Notes: a model not told the origin generated them from the sequence alone. 64,000 nucleotides of DNA from Aristolochia californica (GCA_029961685.1 JARWKL010000009.1:10553758-10617757); one strand, 5' to 3'; shown: positions 22,757 to 34,826, numbered from the stretch's first letter. Translations and numbers: made by a program.

Positions 22757-24257
22757 ATGGATGGACCCTGCAGTATAAGATAGAAGGCGAGGGGGTTCCC
22801 TGCCATAAAGTACCCTGAACGGAGAAGATTAGAAAGTGGAGTGGAACGAAGTGTTGTAGCAGTAATCGGCCCATGGTAGCCATTGGACCCATTGCTTCGA
22901 ATGATCGCCCACCATACACTATAGAGACATCTCGATGGTGCGGTTAACCACCTCGGTTTGCCCATCGGTCTAGGGATGATATGCAGAGAAGAATTTCAAT
23001 TTTGTACCATTCAGACGAAAAAGTTCCCGCCAGAAAGTGTTGGTGAACACTGCATCCCTATCACATACAATCAATTCAGGAATGCCATGTAAGCGTACAA
23101 TCTGCTCAAAGAAAATCTGATCGACCCATGACGTTGTATACGGATGAGCGAGAGGAATAAAGTGGCCATACTTGGAGAACTGATCGACCACCACAAAGAG
23201 GACTGGTTTCCCGGAAGACTATGGTAAACCCTCAACAAAATCCATCGAAATATTGGCCCATAACTGAGTAGCAAGGGCTAGTGGTTGTAGGAGGCTTGTG
23301 GGGCTTAAGTGGTCCACCTTGTGACGTTGACATACATGACATGTGGAGACAGATGTAGCGATTGAGATCTTCATGGCTTGCCAATAAAAGTCTGCTCAAA
23401 TATGGGCCAAAGTTTTTGGAATTCCCTCATGTGCGCTGTCATGGTATGCAAAGAGGATTGCAGGAATCAACTCGGATGTGTGTGGAAGATAAATGCGCTG
23501 CTTGATGCAAATAAGTGAATCCTGGATGGACCACTTCGACTCCATCGTCCCCTCAGAAATTTTAAGGTGTAGCTCCTGTAGGGCCGAAAGAGTGGCATGG
23601 GCTTCTCTCACCAAGTCAAGAATGAGGACCGAGGCTGGCTGATAGCATGTACAAGCTGCTCATATTCAAAATGATGTGACAAGGCATCCACGGCCTTGTT
23701 TAATCTCCCGGTATGGTATTCAATCGATCCAATGCTTCTAGGGCAAAGTCGTGAGACGTTGTTCCAATAAGAATTTAAGGTTGTAGTGGTCCGTCCGGAT
23801 GAGAAATGCACGACCCCATAAGTAAGGGTGCTAGTGTTGGACTGCCTTGGCCAACCCCATTAATTCCCGTTCATACGCTACCAAGTTATGATGACGAGCG
23901 GCCAACTGTCAACTGAAATACGCAATCGGATGTGACTGCTACTGTAAGACTGCCCCAAAGCTTCCACCAGAGGTGTCACTCTCAACCACACATAAATCAT
24001 CAAAATTGGGAAGTTGTAGGATGGGGGTTGAAGCGAGAGCTGCTTTGAGGGCCTCAAAGGACTCGGTGGCCACCTCATTCTATTGAAAGGAATTCTTCTT
24101 CAGTAAACTAGTCAAAGGAGCAGCCAACAACCCGTAATTTTGAATGAATTTATGGTAGTAACTAGCTAGACCCAAAAATCCCTGTAGAACGGAGCAAGAT
24201 TGTTGTTGCGGCCAATCATTAATTACCTGAATCTTCTCTAGATCAATCGTGACATCC
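22757..24257 (-). pseudogene. Gypsy-2 RNase H and integrase, broken
   Basis: Pieces in several frames: NKAVDALSHHFEYEQLVHAI (23608-23811), linker and zinc region (23396-23614), and integrase core (22970-23194: VVDQFSKYGHFIPLAHPYT, VRLHGIPELIVCDRD with the second catalytic D). Frames 22669-22965 continue the core shifted. Confidence 0.8.
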
Positions 24258-24760
24258 TCATGTGAAATAATATGGCCTAGATAAGCGACATGTGAAGCTG
24301 CAATGGAGCATTTGGATTTCTTGAAATAGAGCTGATGTGCCCGTAGTATATGAGAATATCATAAAAAAAACAAGAAAAAACTTCCTAAGATAATGGATAA
24401 ATACCTCATTCATCAGTGCTTGAAAAGTGGAGAGTGCATTTGATAACCTGAACGGTATGACCACAAAATCAAAGTGACCATGATGTGTGCGGAATGTTGT
24501 CTTCTCGATGTCAGAGGGGTGCATACAGATCTGATGATATCCAGACCATAAGTCCAGTTTAGTAAATATCCACGACCCATGTAATTCATCCAATAGCTCC
24601 TCGACTACCGGAATTGAAAACTTATCCTTCACTGTCTGCTCGTTCAACTCCTGATAATAAATACAAAACTGCCATGTTCCATCATGTTTCTTCACAAGCA
24701 GAACGGGTGAAGAGAATGGGGACTGACTGCTATGAATAAGGCCCTGTTGTATTTCATCCT
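24258..24760 (-). pseudogene. Gypsy-2 reverse transcriptase with lost catalytic box
   Basis: RT motifs [19 protein letters not shown] and [17 protein letters not shown] are clear. Where the FFDDILIYS box should stand the frame reads LVFFMIFSY, an indel in a T-rich stretch near 24360-24375. Catalytically dead. Confidence 0.85.
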
Positions 24761-24971
24761 TCTATAAGTGTGGGTACCGGTACGGACGAACGACCACCAC
24801 ATCAGAACCTAGTTTTAAACAGATCCTGTGATCACAGTGCCTCAAGGGAGGCAACCTCGAAGGCTCATGGTAGAGATCAGAGAACTCCTCGACCAGATTT
24901 TGAATAGTGATGTCTGGTGGGTCCTATGTGTGGATGGTGTGGATGCGGTGGGTCTTGTCCACCTGATAGAC

Positions 24972-25535
24972 CTACAAGAGAACTTGACTATCGTCCAAGA
25001 CAAAGCTCATTGTTAAAGCCAAAAAGTCGCACAGAATGGGTCCCAATGTTTGCAACCATTTAATGCCCAACACCATATCAAAACCTGCCAAAGGTATGAC
25101 AAAAAATTCTGCAGTAAATAAAGTAGAGCCAATGGAAAAAGTTACTGCCTTGCTGATCCCATTGCTAGGGACTTTCTGCCCATTGGCCACTGCAACGGTG
25201 GCTGTCGGATGAAGAAGGATCTGTAATTGAAGTTGCTGTGCTACTGTCAACCTCAGAAAATTGTGTGTACTACCCGAATCCACTAGTCTCACCAGTTCTC
25301 GATCGAGAACTTGTGCTCTGACTTGCATAGTTTTGGCAGATTTCTGCTTTGTAATAGAATGCAGAGAAATCGCCGGTGGTTTCTCCTCAATAATATCATT
25401 CGTCCCCTCAATTTCTTCTGATTCATCCACTTCGAGCCAAAAAAACCCTGTACATTGGTGCCCTGCCCAGTACTGTTCATCACAGTTGTAGCATAGATTC
25501 TTGGATCTCCATTCAGCCATCTCCGCACTTGTCAA
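24972..25535 (-). pseudogene. Gypsy-2 nucleocapsid end and protease
   Basis: Zinc knuckle CYNCDEQYWAGHQC, then the aspartic protease site LVDSGSTHNFL (catalytic D-S-G intact) and FFVIPLAGFDMVLGIKWLQ. 187 codons. Confidence 0.87.
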
Positions 25536-25865
25536 TTTTTTTTATATACTAAGGTGGAGGATGACTAGAGAGCGAGTGTCAGCAGCTAGAGTAGCAGGCG
25601 GATTGTGTCTTGTAGAAGGTAATGCTGGAGTTGACACCCGAGACAAAGTATTCTGGCACCCTTGCCAAGTGGAGGAAGTGTTCCTTTCCCCTTGCCACCC
25701 CAACTTACATTGCTGAAGCCGTTGACGTTGTTCCATTGCCCGAGCCAAGTCTGAGGGAAAAAGTTCTACCTCGATCCTCAGAGATACAATGAGGCCTGTT
25801 GTGAATAAGGGAACATGCTGGTTGACTCATACCAATCGGCCAGCTCGAGCCAATTTTTCTTGGAA

Positions 25866-26517
25866 CTATTTTTGATACTGTTCAACAGATTCGGTTTGTC
25901 GCAATAGGACTGAATCTCCCAAGGGGTTGATGTGGGCGGGAGGGCCAAAATGAATTGTACATAAATCCTTAAATTCTGGCCACTCCAATGCCACTTTTTC
26001 TAGTTCCACCTGGTGGAACCATAGCTGAGCCTCTTCTAACATATGGAAGGAGGCAAGTTTCACCTTATCATACTCAGTAGTCCCTTGATTTAAAAAAAAT
26101 TTCTCGCATCTATGTAACCAAATTAAAGGATCATCTGACCCAGTAAAGGTAAGGAAGTCTAATTTTGTATACCTTGGTATTGTGCTTCCTCTCTGTGGTG
26201 CCTGGACAGTAGTGCACCCAGCCAATTGCCCCTCCCTTGGGGTTGTGCGAGTGAGTCATCTCTCTTGGCTCTGGATTATGCTGCCTCTCTGTCAATACTG
26301 CCAACATGCTAGATATTTGTTTGATTTCCACTTTCAACCCAGGTATTTTTCCTAATAGTGGTTGTGCTGCATCCAGGTTATCTTCCATCTTTGACATCCT
26401 GATTTTAAACTCTTCATTGTTGGATGTATCCCCCATGTTACCCTGCTTTGATACCAATTTGTTACGGTCCTTAGTCATGGATCGAGTAACACGGCCTGGG
26501 ACTTGAGACTCCAGCAC
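25866..26517 (-). pseudogene. Gypsy-2 gag
   Basis: 26131-26517 starts in the LTR and crosses the primer site. 25866-26225 has PRYTKLDFLTFTGSDDPLIW, CEKFFLNQGTTEYDKV and the EEAQLWFHQVE motif of plant Gypsy gag (retrotransposon gag family). Confidence 0.85.
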
Positions 26518-26672
26518 TGTATGTGAGTGGCTGGACTCGGTAAGGTCAGAAAGAAACCCTTTCTTGGACTGATCTGGGTCAAGTGATAAACACCCTCTTT
26601 ATGAGGATGTTATGGTGCTCGGTAGAGATCAAAGACCCTTATATAATGAACACGAATTATGGAGGAAAGGTG
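26460..26672 (-). repeat. 5' LTR of Gypsy-2, truncated
   Basis: 213 bp starting TGTTACGGTCCTTAG, then cut by the LTR beginning at 26673. The sense strand carries the gag start (GRVTRSMTKDRN) and is followed by a primer site TTGGTATCAAAGC-type, read in frame as LVSKQG. Confidence 0.88.
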
Positions 26673-27286
26673 TGTTATGGACTCCATAGCATCCAGAGTA
26701 ATCACTAGATGCAGGGGGTTTAATTTATTCAATTCCCACTTTATGTTGTTAGGAGGGTTTTATTGTAATTTTCTTCAAACTTGTGCCCTTGGGTTGGGCC
26801 TTGGCTTGTATGTGTTTCCTAATCCCCTTTATAGGGAGGTCGGGCTGAGTAATGAGGTAAGCATTGATCGTAGTTGCAAATGAGATCGGGTTCTCTCTCT
26901 CACGAGGCCTAAGGTGCAAGCTTCTTTTGAAAGCTTGGTTATCCTCACGTCTTCTGATCCGGAACCAGGAAGAGATCGTCTAGTGGCTGATCCATGGAAA
27001 TGGGGCATATCAATGTGGTATCAGACAGGACCACCATTGACGATTCCTCCTCTCTGGCTAATTTGCGCACCTCCATTGCCGTGATTCGGGCTGACCAAGC
27101 TGCTATGCGCACAAAGATGCAAGAAATTTAGGACCTTCTTCTGCAGCTTATCCAACTCTTGCGGCAACAAGATGCTCCTCTACCAGGAACTTCACACAAA
27201 CCTTCCACTCAGCCCCCCCCCCCCGAGGCCTTCCAACCAGCCACCTCTTTCCACACCACCTACACCTCCTATGCGTCCAGCTCAAC
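26673..27286 (+). mobile_element. Gypsy-3 fragment: 5' LTR and gag start
   Basis: LTR 26673-27012 (TGTTATGGACTCCATAGCAT ... GGCATATCA), primer site TGGTATCAGACA at 27016-27027, then a gag N-terminus (VSDRTTIDDSSS, a coiled-coil-like stretch, a proline run from a 12-C tract near 27215-27227). The LTR 3' end matches the LTR end of the gene-capturing element at 36404 (GGGCATATCA). Cut at 27286 by the next LTR. Confidence 0.8.
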
Positions 27287-28020
27287 TGTTATGGACTCCA
27301 TAGCATCACAAGTTATCCATAGGCATAGGAATTAAATTATGTCAATTTACTTTTCATGTAATTTCAATTCGGTTTGGTTTACTTTATTTGGTTTGGTTTA
27401 CTTTGGGTTGGTTCAGTGTAATGTGGCATGAACCACTTGACCTATGGGTTATCTTTGTATTTTCGTCCTCAACCCTATGTAGGGGGATGTGAAGGAAAAG
27501 AGAGGCAAGTATTGAGAAAATTATATTTTACAGGTCAGATTCTCCCTCAGAGGTCTAGGTCTGATTTCTCCCTTTGAGGTCCAAGGTTGAGCTTCCTCCA
27601 AAGCTCTTTCGTTCTAATTGAGTTCCACCATTACTCGTTCAAGAAACAAGAATTCTCTTCCAACGTCAAGATCATCCATGGAGGGAAGAGAGGAAAGAAG
27701 GGTGACTCGATCCATGGCAAGGGAAGAACCTAACATCTTGGTATCAGATAGGTCCACCCTTGGGGATTCCTCTTCCCCTGACGATTTGATACAGTTAGTG
27801 GAAGATAATAGGCAAAGGACAGATAACCAGGCTCATGCCCTGGAAGAGGTGCGTCAAACAACCTCTGATTTGCATGAGGCAATAAAATCAATGGATGCTG
27901 CCATCCAAGCTCTCCGCCGGCGACAAGAGGACCATGATACATGAGCCCAACCTCCAGCTGCCTACTCTCCACCGGCCGAACACCATCCATTCCACCCACC
28001 ACCTCCCCCACTTACAGGTT
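27287..28020 (+). mobile_element. Gypsy-4 fragment: 5' LTR and gag start
   Basis: LTR 27287-27735 (449 bp, TGTTATGGACTCCATAGCATCAC ... CCTAACA), the same family as the solo LTR at 3435-3841. Primer site TGGTATCAGATA at 27739-27750. The gag frame 27618-27944 starts inside the LTR (ATG 27678 is the best start; VTRSMAREEPN) and translates the primer site as LVSDR. Truncated at about 28020, where Copia-D begins. Confidence 0.85.
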
Positions 28021-28221
28021 GACACACTTCACAATTTAAATTTGACTATTCCTTAAAGGTTGGGAAAAGAAGATGAAGAGATTGTGTGGATGGATGTCCC
28101 AACCAATTGTGTCATAAACTTGCCTCAGTTTCCTTGAGACAACATTTATTTGAGGCACGTCCAGGTAGTAGAGCCCCCCTTTTTCATGACCTCTATCAAT
28201 CACCTACTTCGTTATAAGATC

Positions 28222-28587
28222 CTAAAACATACAAGAAGTGGGTGAGAAGGTAATTGAGCAATTAAAATGCTGTGTTAGCTGACTAACAGATAAAAGATTC
28301 AAGGGAAAGGTAGGAACAAAAACAATATCTTTGAGTGGAAGTGATGATGTAATAGAAGTGGATCCTTTCTCGAGAACTTTAGTTTGGGAGACGTCAGCTA
28401 TGGTAACAAGTTTATTCGAGAGACAAGGAGAAATTGAGTGGAGTAGATTTCTGTTACCTGTGAGATGCTCAGAGGCCTTTGAGTCAATTATCCAGGATGA
28501 AGAGGAGGAAGTGGCTGAGAGCACACCTAAGCGGTGGTGGCAACAGTAGTTGAGGAGACGTGGAGGAGAGACCATTAGTGTTTTCAT
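28222..28587 (-). pseudogene. Copia-D protease
   Basis: 121 codons with WIIDSKASEHLTGN (active-site G changed to K) and DIVFVPTFPLNLLSVSQLT, which is typical of the Copia protease end. Confidence 0.82.
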
Positions 28588-28689
28588 TTTTGGAATAAGT
28601 CATACTCATCATTGGTGAGGGTTTTATTTTCGGTTGATGGGGTAGATTGGTTCTCCTTGGTATCACTTACTGAGGCTTGATTAGCCTTA

Positions 28690-29340
28690 ACCCAATCCGG
28701 TATGCCATGGATTTTAAAACACTGATCTATAGTGTGGCCATATTTCCCACAATGGGTGCAATCCTACCGTTTGTTATGACAAAACCATTCCCTCTACCTC
28801 TTCCTCTTCCTCCTCTATAATTTCTTCCACGGCCTCGACCGAGGTCGGTTGATGATCCCCTATGCCTAGAGTACATAGCCGATGACACTTTAGTAGGGGA
28901 AGGGGAAGAAGAGTCTAGAATGCTGAGTAATGTGGCGCATTCATCATCAAAGGTGGGAAGAGCAGAGGTGCTAAGGAGTTGACTTTTACAAACTTTGAGA
29001 TATGGCTTAATGTTTGCTAGGCAAATGGTAGTGGTTAAGGCTTCCTTCTGCTTGTCTTGTAAAGAGACATCAGTGGAGGTAGGCTGAGCTAGGTTCCATT
29101 CTTGAAGAAGGCCTCTAAAATGAGCCAAATATTCATGGATATTTTCTCCTTGTTTAGTGTTGAACATTCTTTGGAAAATATCATATGGCCTGTGTAAGTT
29201 GTCAAAGGTAGAGTACAACTTAGCACATGTCTCCAATTTTTTTGGCAGTGTCGAGATGAATATCATTGTTGGAGACAGATTCTTCCATGTTGTTGATGAA
29301 CCAACTAGTCACTTAGCATAAGCAATATCTTCTTCATCAA
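28690..29340 (-). pseudogene. Copia-D gag
   Basis: 28727-29266 gives 179 open codons: MFNTKQGENIHEYLAHFRGL, ICLANIKPYLKVCKSQLLS and an RG-rich stretch (GRGRGRNYRGGRGRGRG) before a damaged zinc knuckle. Good match to the Copia-C gag. Confidence 0.85.
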
Positions 29341-30556
29341 TGGGTGGCCCAAGTTTGGTGACGTGACTAAGTAGATCCTTTGTTATAAGGAACCGTCGAA
29401 TCGATGTGGACCAGCTCAAGAAATTTGATATCCCTCACAAGGGTATGATAGTAATCTTGAGAATATTATTCTTGTTACCCATGTGTTCTTCTGCCAAAAG
29501 AGGCAATTCAAGGGTAATAATATATTCAAATTTGAAGTAGCCTAAGTAAGCTTCTTGGAGATTCAAGACCAGCCAAGGCTAGCTCGGGTAGATGGGAGGA
29601 GAACCCGAGCTTATCAAGTCTTTAGGCTAGGATTGAACCCTCTTAGGCCAGTCAACTTTCTGGCCAAAAATTTATATAATTAATTTTCTTGTCTTCCTTG
29701 TAGAGAATAGCAAAAATCAATCAATAAGCATAAGATCAAGAAAGGTAAGGTAGTAATTTTGAATTAGATCTTTTCCAAGATCATTCCAAAAATATATTTG
29801 ACTCCAGCATGGGATAAACCAGTATATATTCAGTTCCTCATGAATTAATCAAGATATAATCGATCGAAAATCAAACAAAATCAGACCTAATAAAGAAGAT
29901 ATTGTAAGATCTTCAAAAACAACAATCTTTCCACAAATGGATTGGCGTCAACTAGCCACTTCCTTTCTTATTTTGTGCTTGATTCCTTTTACATAAAACA
30001 CAATATTTGATGCTCAAATTTCCAAGAACAATCAGCCACACCACGTGGCACTCAAAAAATTCTCCAAAAAATCATAAAACCGAGTAGAGTTCTTCAAACA
30101 ACTCAGTTAATGGAGAAGCTTAGCATAGAATCTAAGCAATTAGATTTCTGAAATCAAATGGATAAAAAACCACTCATAAAAGACTCAAGAAAAATTTTCT
30201 TCATCAGAAAAAACTTGTTCCCACAAAGTTATAACCTTTTATACAAAAAATCTCAACATAAACCAATTTTCAGCCAAGAACTTGCAAACCAACAAAATTA
30301 CCTTGGTAAGCTTCTTCTAATCCGAGATGCATAAATCCATATAATTTCATAAGATGAAGATAGAAATAAAATCATCTCTGAACCACCTTCTAAAGACCTG
30401 AAAACCAAGAGCATGAAGTAATAATAACAAGAATGAAAAACTTATCTCACAAGCTTCGATCTTGCTTCACAAAGAGCCTTCTATGAGTAACTTTGATCAT
30501 AACTTCTTAGAGCATTCTTTTGACTTGGGGATCCTAAATTTGATGCTCTAATACCA

Positions 30557-30972
30557 TGTTGAATTTAGGACCCCCATGATTGAAACCTCGAGCAAGATCA
30601 GAGAGGCAGAAGAAAAAGAGCAAAGAGAAAGAGAGAGCTCAGTTAGAGAGGAGAGAAGAGAAAAGAGGGAAAAAGAGTTTAGGCCAGTGAGAAATTGTTC
30701 ACGATTTGAGAATGGAGAGCTTGATTGAACCCTTCAACATAGACCCTATTTATACTATTTTCATTACATATTTAGAAATAAGATAGGATCCCTAATATCC
30801 CTAATTACATCAATCATGATTGTCCAAATCTACATAAATCAAGGGAAGATATATCAATTACATTAACCAAGGAAGATTGCCAAATCTTCCCACTCATGTG
30901 ATAAGGATGTCAGCTCGTGTGATGACTCATCATGCCACCTCACTTGATCATGGTGGGTCCCACCTTGTAACA
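30557..30972 (-). repeat. 5' LTR of Copia-D
   Basis: 416 bp, TGTTGAATTTAGG ... CTTGTAACA on the plus strand. It contains one TGACTCA (TGAGTCA sense) near 30922 and the CACGAGCTGACATCC block shared with NA-1. It abuts Copia-E at 30973. Confidence 0.88.
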
Positions 30973-30989
30973 GAGTCTACAGATCACTC

Positions 30990-32600
30990 TGAGGTAGGTT
31001 CTCCTTCTTCTCCTCGTGTTTTTGGTCCTTCATTTGATGATAGACCTATTACTATTAGGAAAGAACATAGGTCTTGCACTCAACCATCTACGTCTCACTC
31101 TATCTCTAATTTTTTATCTACTCATCGATATCTCCATCTTGTTGACACTTTCTTGCTTCTATCTCCTTTGTTTCTATTCCTCAGTCTTATCAGGAAGCCA
31201 TCCAGCATCCTGGATGGAAGGCAACAATGGAAGAAAAAATGGCAGTCCTATATGAGAATCAGACTTGGCAACTAGTACACTTCCAACTGATAAACAACTC
31301 ATTGGCTGTAAGTGGGTATTCATAATTAAATATAATCTGGATGATTCTGTGGTGCGCCTCAAAGTGTGATTTGTAACCAAAGGGTACACTCAGTGCTATG
31401 GTGTCAACTATGAGGAGACTTTTTTCCCTATAGCCAAGCTAAAATCGGTACGTGTTTCATTATTTCTTGCTGCTAATTCTCGTTGGTCTATATATCAGCT
31501 AAATGTGAAAAATGTTTTTCTCAATGGAGATATCAAGGAGGATATTTATATGAAGTAACTACCTAGATTTGTGATTGACGGGGGGATGGTATGTTCACTA
31601 TAGAAGTCTTTATATGGTCTGAAACAATCTTCGCATGCATGGCTTGGAAAATTCAGTCAAGTAATGCTCCGGTTTGGGTTTACAAGGTGCTTCATAGATC
31701 TTTCTGTATTTGTTAAACACACTAACTAGGGAGTTATGCTTCTTGTTGTGTATGTGGATGATAATTCTGACGGGAAGTGACACAAACAACATAAGTCAAG
31801 TCAAACACAAAATATGCAATGAATTCAAGACAAAGGACTTGGGACACCTCAAATACTTTCTCGGTATTGAAGTTCTTCAGTTCAAGCATCGCATTATCCT
31901 GTCACAAAGAAAATATGTACTTGACTTACTTAAAGACACACGAATGATGGGATGTCGACCTGCGACATCCCTATGGATAGCAATGTAAAGTTATGCACTG
32001 GCTCTAGAGATAGATGTTGGTCTATCTCATATGAAAAAACCAGATATTTCCTTTGTAGATAGTGTTGTCAATCAATACATGCATAAACCTCAAATTACTC
32101 ATTGGCAGGCATTGGAATGGATCCTCATGTATCTGAAAAAGGCTCTAGGTCAAGGGCTCCTATATAAATGTCATGGTCATTTTAATATTGAAAGTTTTAC
32201 CGATGTTGACTGACATGGATCTCCAGATGACAAAGAATCCACTTTAGGGTATTATACCTTAGTTGGAGGCAACCTTGTCATAGAAGAATAAAAAGCAGAA
32301 TGTAGTAGCAAGATCTAGTGCCAAGGTAGAAAATAGGGCTATGGCATATTCATTAAGCGAGCTTCAATTGATTAAATCCCTCTTAGCACAGTTGGGATTC
32401 AACAAAGGTGGCCCTATGGAACTCTGTTGTGATAACCAAGAAGCAATTCATATTGCCTCCAATCCAATCTTTCATGAAATAAAAAAACATATCAAAGTTG
32501 ATTGTCTCATCTCAAAGGCAAGTTGTAGAATACTGACAAAACCAGTCAGCTCAAAAGTTCTCCACTATATGCACCAAGCTAGAATCCTACAATATCTTCT
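30990..32600 (+). pseudogene. Copia-E reverse transcriptase and RNase H
   Basis: RT signatures appear in several frames: LIGCKWVFIIKYN near 31300, then YGLKQSSHAW near 31620 and a damaged YVDD region near 31750. The frame 31710-31988 has KTKDLGHLKYFLGIEVLQFK. RNase H at 32341-32640: LCCDNQEAIHIASNPIFHEI. Many frameshifts. Confidence 0.83.
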
Positions 32601-32621
32601 CACCACCAACTTGAGGGGGAG

Positions 32622-32909
32622 TGTAAGAAGATATAAGTGAACTTGGGTGGCATTAATGTAAAATTCTATAGTCTTTTGACTTTTATCCTCACCTATTAGG
32701 GTGAAGGGTATACTTGTACTTTTGATCATTTGAACTCTATAAATAATACTTAAGGGGGAGAGATTAGGGTAAGCTCATGACCTAATCCTCTCCACATCCT
32801 CTCACTCTCCTCCTTCTCTCAACCTCAGACATCCTCCTCTTTCTCTCCTTCTCTTCCTTATTCTTCTTCTCTTCTCTTCTCCTTATTTCTTCCTTCTTCC
32901 ACTACTACA
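32622..32909 (+). repeat. 3' LTR of Copia-E
   Basis: 288 bp, TGTAAGAAGATAT ... CTACTACA, with AGGGTGAAGGGTATACTT at about 32698-32715 and a TATA box (CTATAAATA) near 32736. The following CT-rich part is typical of these LTRs. Confidence 0.82.
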
Positions 32910-34104
32910 AACTTGAAGATAAAAACACCAGAGAATCCAGAAATTAAAACTAAGCCTAGTGGTTGAGTAGGCCACTTGATCAACCTAATTTGATTGATCT
33001 TAAAGATCTGGCTATGTAGATTTCTGTATGATCATATATGCAATAGAGAATGATCGATCATGCTTTATAGCATCTTCTTGGCAGCATTCGAAACGATCAA
33101 CGATGATGAGTCTATGATTGATCACAGTTTATAAGTTATGCCAGACTATATTCTAGATTATCGATCAAATCCATGTAGGTTGATCGATCATGCTATATGC
33201 TAGTGTACTATTTTGACATTTAAGCATGATCTAGGCTATTCTAAGGGATTTATCATTGTAAAAAAATTATGTGTTCAGTTAAAATGTGGTTTCGAAATAT
33301 TTCATGTCCTAAAGCTCCATAACATAAATATGCTTAAAAATCGAAGTTTAGTTGGCTATCTACTTACATGGTAGAGTACTTGTGATTTTCTATTTGACTT
33401 TGACTCTATGTTTTCAAGTCTTCGGTCTTCTTCTTTGTATAAGTTATTCTTTACGGCAACATTTTTTAATATATTTTTATATTGGATCTTGACTTTGCAC
33501 CTTGATTAATTGTTCTTTTGTCTTGAGCTTTTGTCATAGACCTCATAATATTCATGTTAGAAGATATGTGTCTAAAATACACTTATAACACCTCTAGTAG
33601 GACGTTTTCAAGCTATCCATTTTATTATCATCAAAATAATGGAGACCAACATGATTGTACCATTTGTCTAACAAGATCTAGTGGTTAATGTTGCAAATAT
33701 TTTATCCATTAAGTTTTTCATATCTTCTAGCTTTTTGTTAGACATTCCATGTCTTCCTCATCGATTACAATAATATGACCACTCAAAAAATAGATTAGGA
33801 TAGACAAGAAAGGAATAACCCCAATCTTCCTTAATAGAGTACTTGTTCAGTAATATGTTTTATAATATTGTTGTCATTTTTATTTCTTTTCTTAAAGGAT
33901 TTAAAGATATAACTATATTGTATGTTTCATTTTTAAGGTAAGGTCACACAAAAATCGTAGCAGTTAGTAGAACAGGCACAACAATTTGAAGAGCAACAGA
34001 CTACCATAAATAGGCTTCAAGCACTGATGGCTAAGATGATGAATTTGTTGGCTTCTCGTGGCATCACATCTTCTTCTATCAATGTCAGTGGATCATCTTC
34101 ATAG
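32910..34104 (+). other. AT-rich unassigned region
   Basis: No LTR, primer site or convincing protein frame from 32910 to about 33940. At 33950-34103 the plus strand gives a short glutamine/leucine-rich stretch (AEQAQQFEEQQ-like, then INRLQALMAKMMNLL) that recalls the coiled C-terminus of plant En/Spm-type transposases. Weak evidence only. Confidence 0.3.
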
Positions 34105-34401
34105 TGTCGACAGGTATGAATAAGTTGGGGTGTCATTGATATAATTATTTTATCATGTTTGTCTCGTATTCACTCCAACTAGGGTGAGGGGTATACTTTT
34201 AATATTGGTACTTTTGGCATCTATAAATAAAGCTTAAGGGAGAGGGATAGGACAAGTCCATAACTCTCTTCTTCCTCTTCTTTTGTTTCCCTCACGTGTT
34301 CTACTCTTTTCACATATCTCTTGGACGTCTCATTCTTCCTTCTCTCCTCTCTCTTCTTCTTCTCTCTTCTCTTCTTTCTTCTTCCTCTTCCTTCTCCTCT
34401 T
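34105..34401 (+). repeat. 5' LTR of element G, left part
   Basis: Starts TGTCGACAGGTATGAATAAG. Carries AGGGTGAGGGGTATACTT at 34181-34198, TATA (CTATAAATA) near 34220 and a CT-rich leader. Ends at the Copia-F insertion; the last 39 bp are at 45254-45292 (ending AATTCAACA). Confidence 0.75.
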
Positions 34402-34587
34402 TGTGAAGGCTAGCAAGCCATAACAGAGGACCGAAGACCTGTTCCTATTGCTAGAAACAAGGGTCGATGATCAAATTATCAAGAAGTTAAAAATACCCAT
34501 TTTATGTTGTAATCTTTATGTATAACTTCAATGTAAAGTATCACCATCAATTCGTGGTGATTACAAAGATTTTAATAAAATATAACA
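34402..34587 (+). repeat. 5' LTR of Copia-F
   Basis: 186 bp, TGTGAAGGCTAGCAAG ... AATATAACA, TATA-like GTATAACTT region near 34517. Third copies of the same length lie at 34827-35012 (inverted) and 45063-45248. Confidence 0.88.
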
Positions 34588-34613
34588 TGGTATCAGAGCA
34601 TCGCATCGTCGAC

Positions 34614-34826
34614 GCTTTGATACCATGTGAAGATGGGTTCAAGGCCCATCCCAAAATGACTAGCCAACTTAGGAAGCCTATTTTCCAACTAATAAACTCA
34701 AGATTTTTGTTCACACTAATCTATGTGGGACTATTCCTTAACACTCCCCTTCACGTGTAGACCTTTTGGCTCTACATGTGGATAATTTGGGTGGAGGCCC
34801 ACATACGAGTACCTGCTCAGATACCA
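34614..34826 (-). mobile_element. TRIM piece with one LTR and two primer sites
   Basis: Minus orientation: primer site (34614-34625, sense TGGTATCAAAGC), one 118-bp LTR (34626-34743, sense TGTTAAGGAATAGTCCCACA), polypurine tract and internal region (34744-34814), a second primer site (34815-34826, sense TGGTATCTGAGC). It then abuts the Copia F' LTR at 34827 where a second TRIM LTR is expected. The LTR length equals the 5' LTR of the complete TRIM at 49064. Confidence 0.75.

Larger units (their letters stand above)
21318..26672 (-). mobile_element. Gypsy-2, Ty3/gypsy element with truncated 5' LTR
   Basis: Minus strand. 3' LTR 21318-22196 (879 bp); 5' LTR begins at 26460 and is cut at 26672 by another Gypsy LTR. 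The inside shows gag, protease, RT, RNase H, integrase and chromodomain-like C-terminus, with many stops and a lost RT catalytic box. It sits in the 3' LTR of Copia-C; left flank ATGAG (21313-21317), the right TSD is lost. Confidence 0.9.
28021..30972 (-). mobile_element. Copia-D, 5' half of a Ty1/copia element
   Basis: Minus strand, same family as Copia-C. 5' LTR 30557-30972, primer site at 30545-30556 (TGGTATTAGAGC sense), a long leader to about 29340, gag, protease and the start of integrase, truncated at about 28021. The sequence next to the break matches Copia-C at about 10000-10040. Confidence 0.87.
30973..32909 (+). mobile_element. Copia-E, 3' half of a Ty1/copia element
   Basis: Starts at the integrase/RT junction, runs through RT (31230-32000) and RNase H (32030-32600) to the polypurine tract CTTGAGGGGGAG near 32610 and the 3' LTR 32622-32909. 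Same family as Copia-B. The 5' half is missing; Copia-D lies directly upstream in the opposite direction. Confidence 0.85.

Noticed and set aside
33950..34103. En/Spm (CACTA) transposase C-terminus.
   Set aside because: Only a short Gln/Leu-rich stretch; no CACTA termini or catalytic domain found. Kept as a weak remark only.
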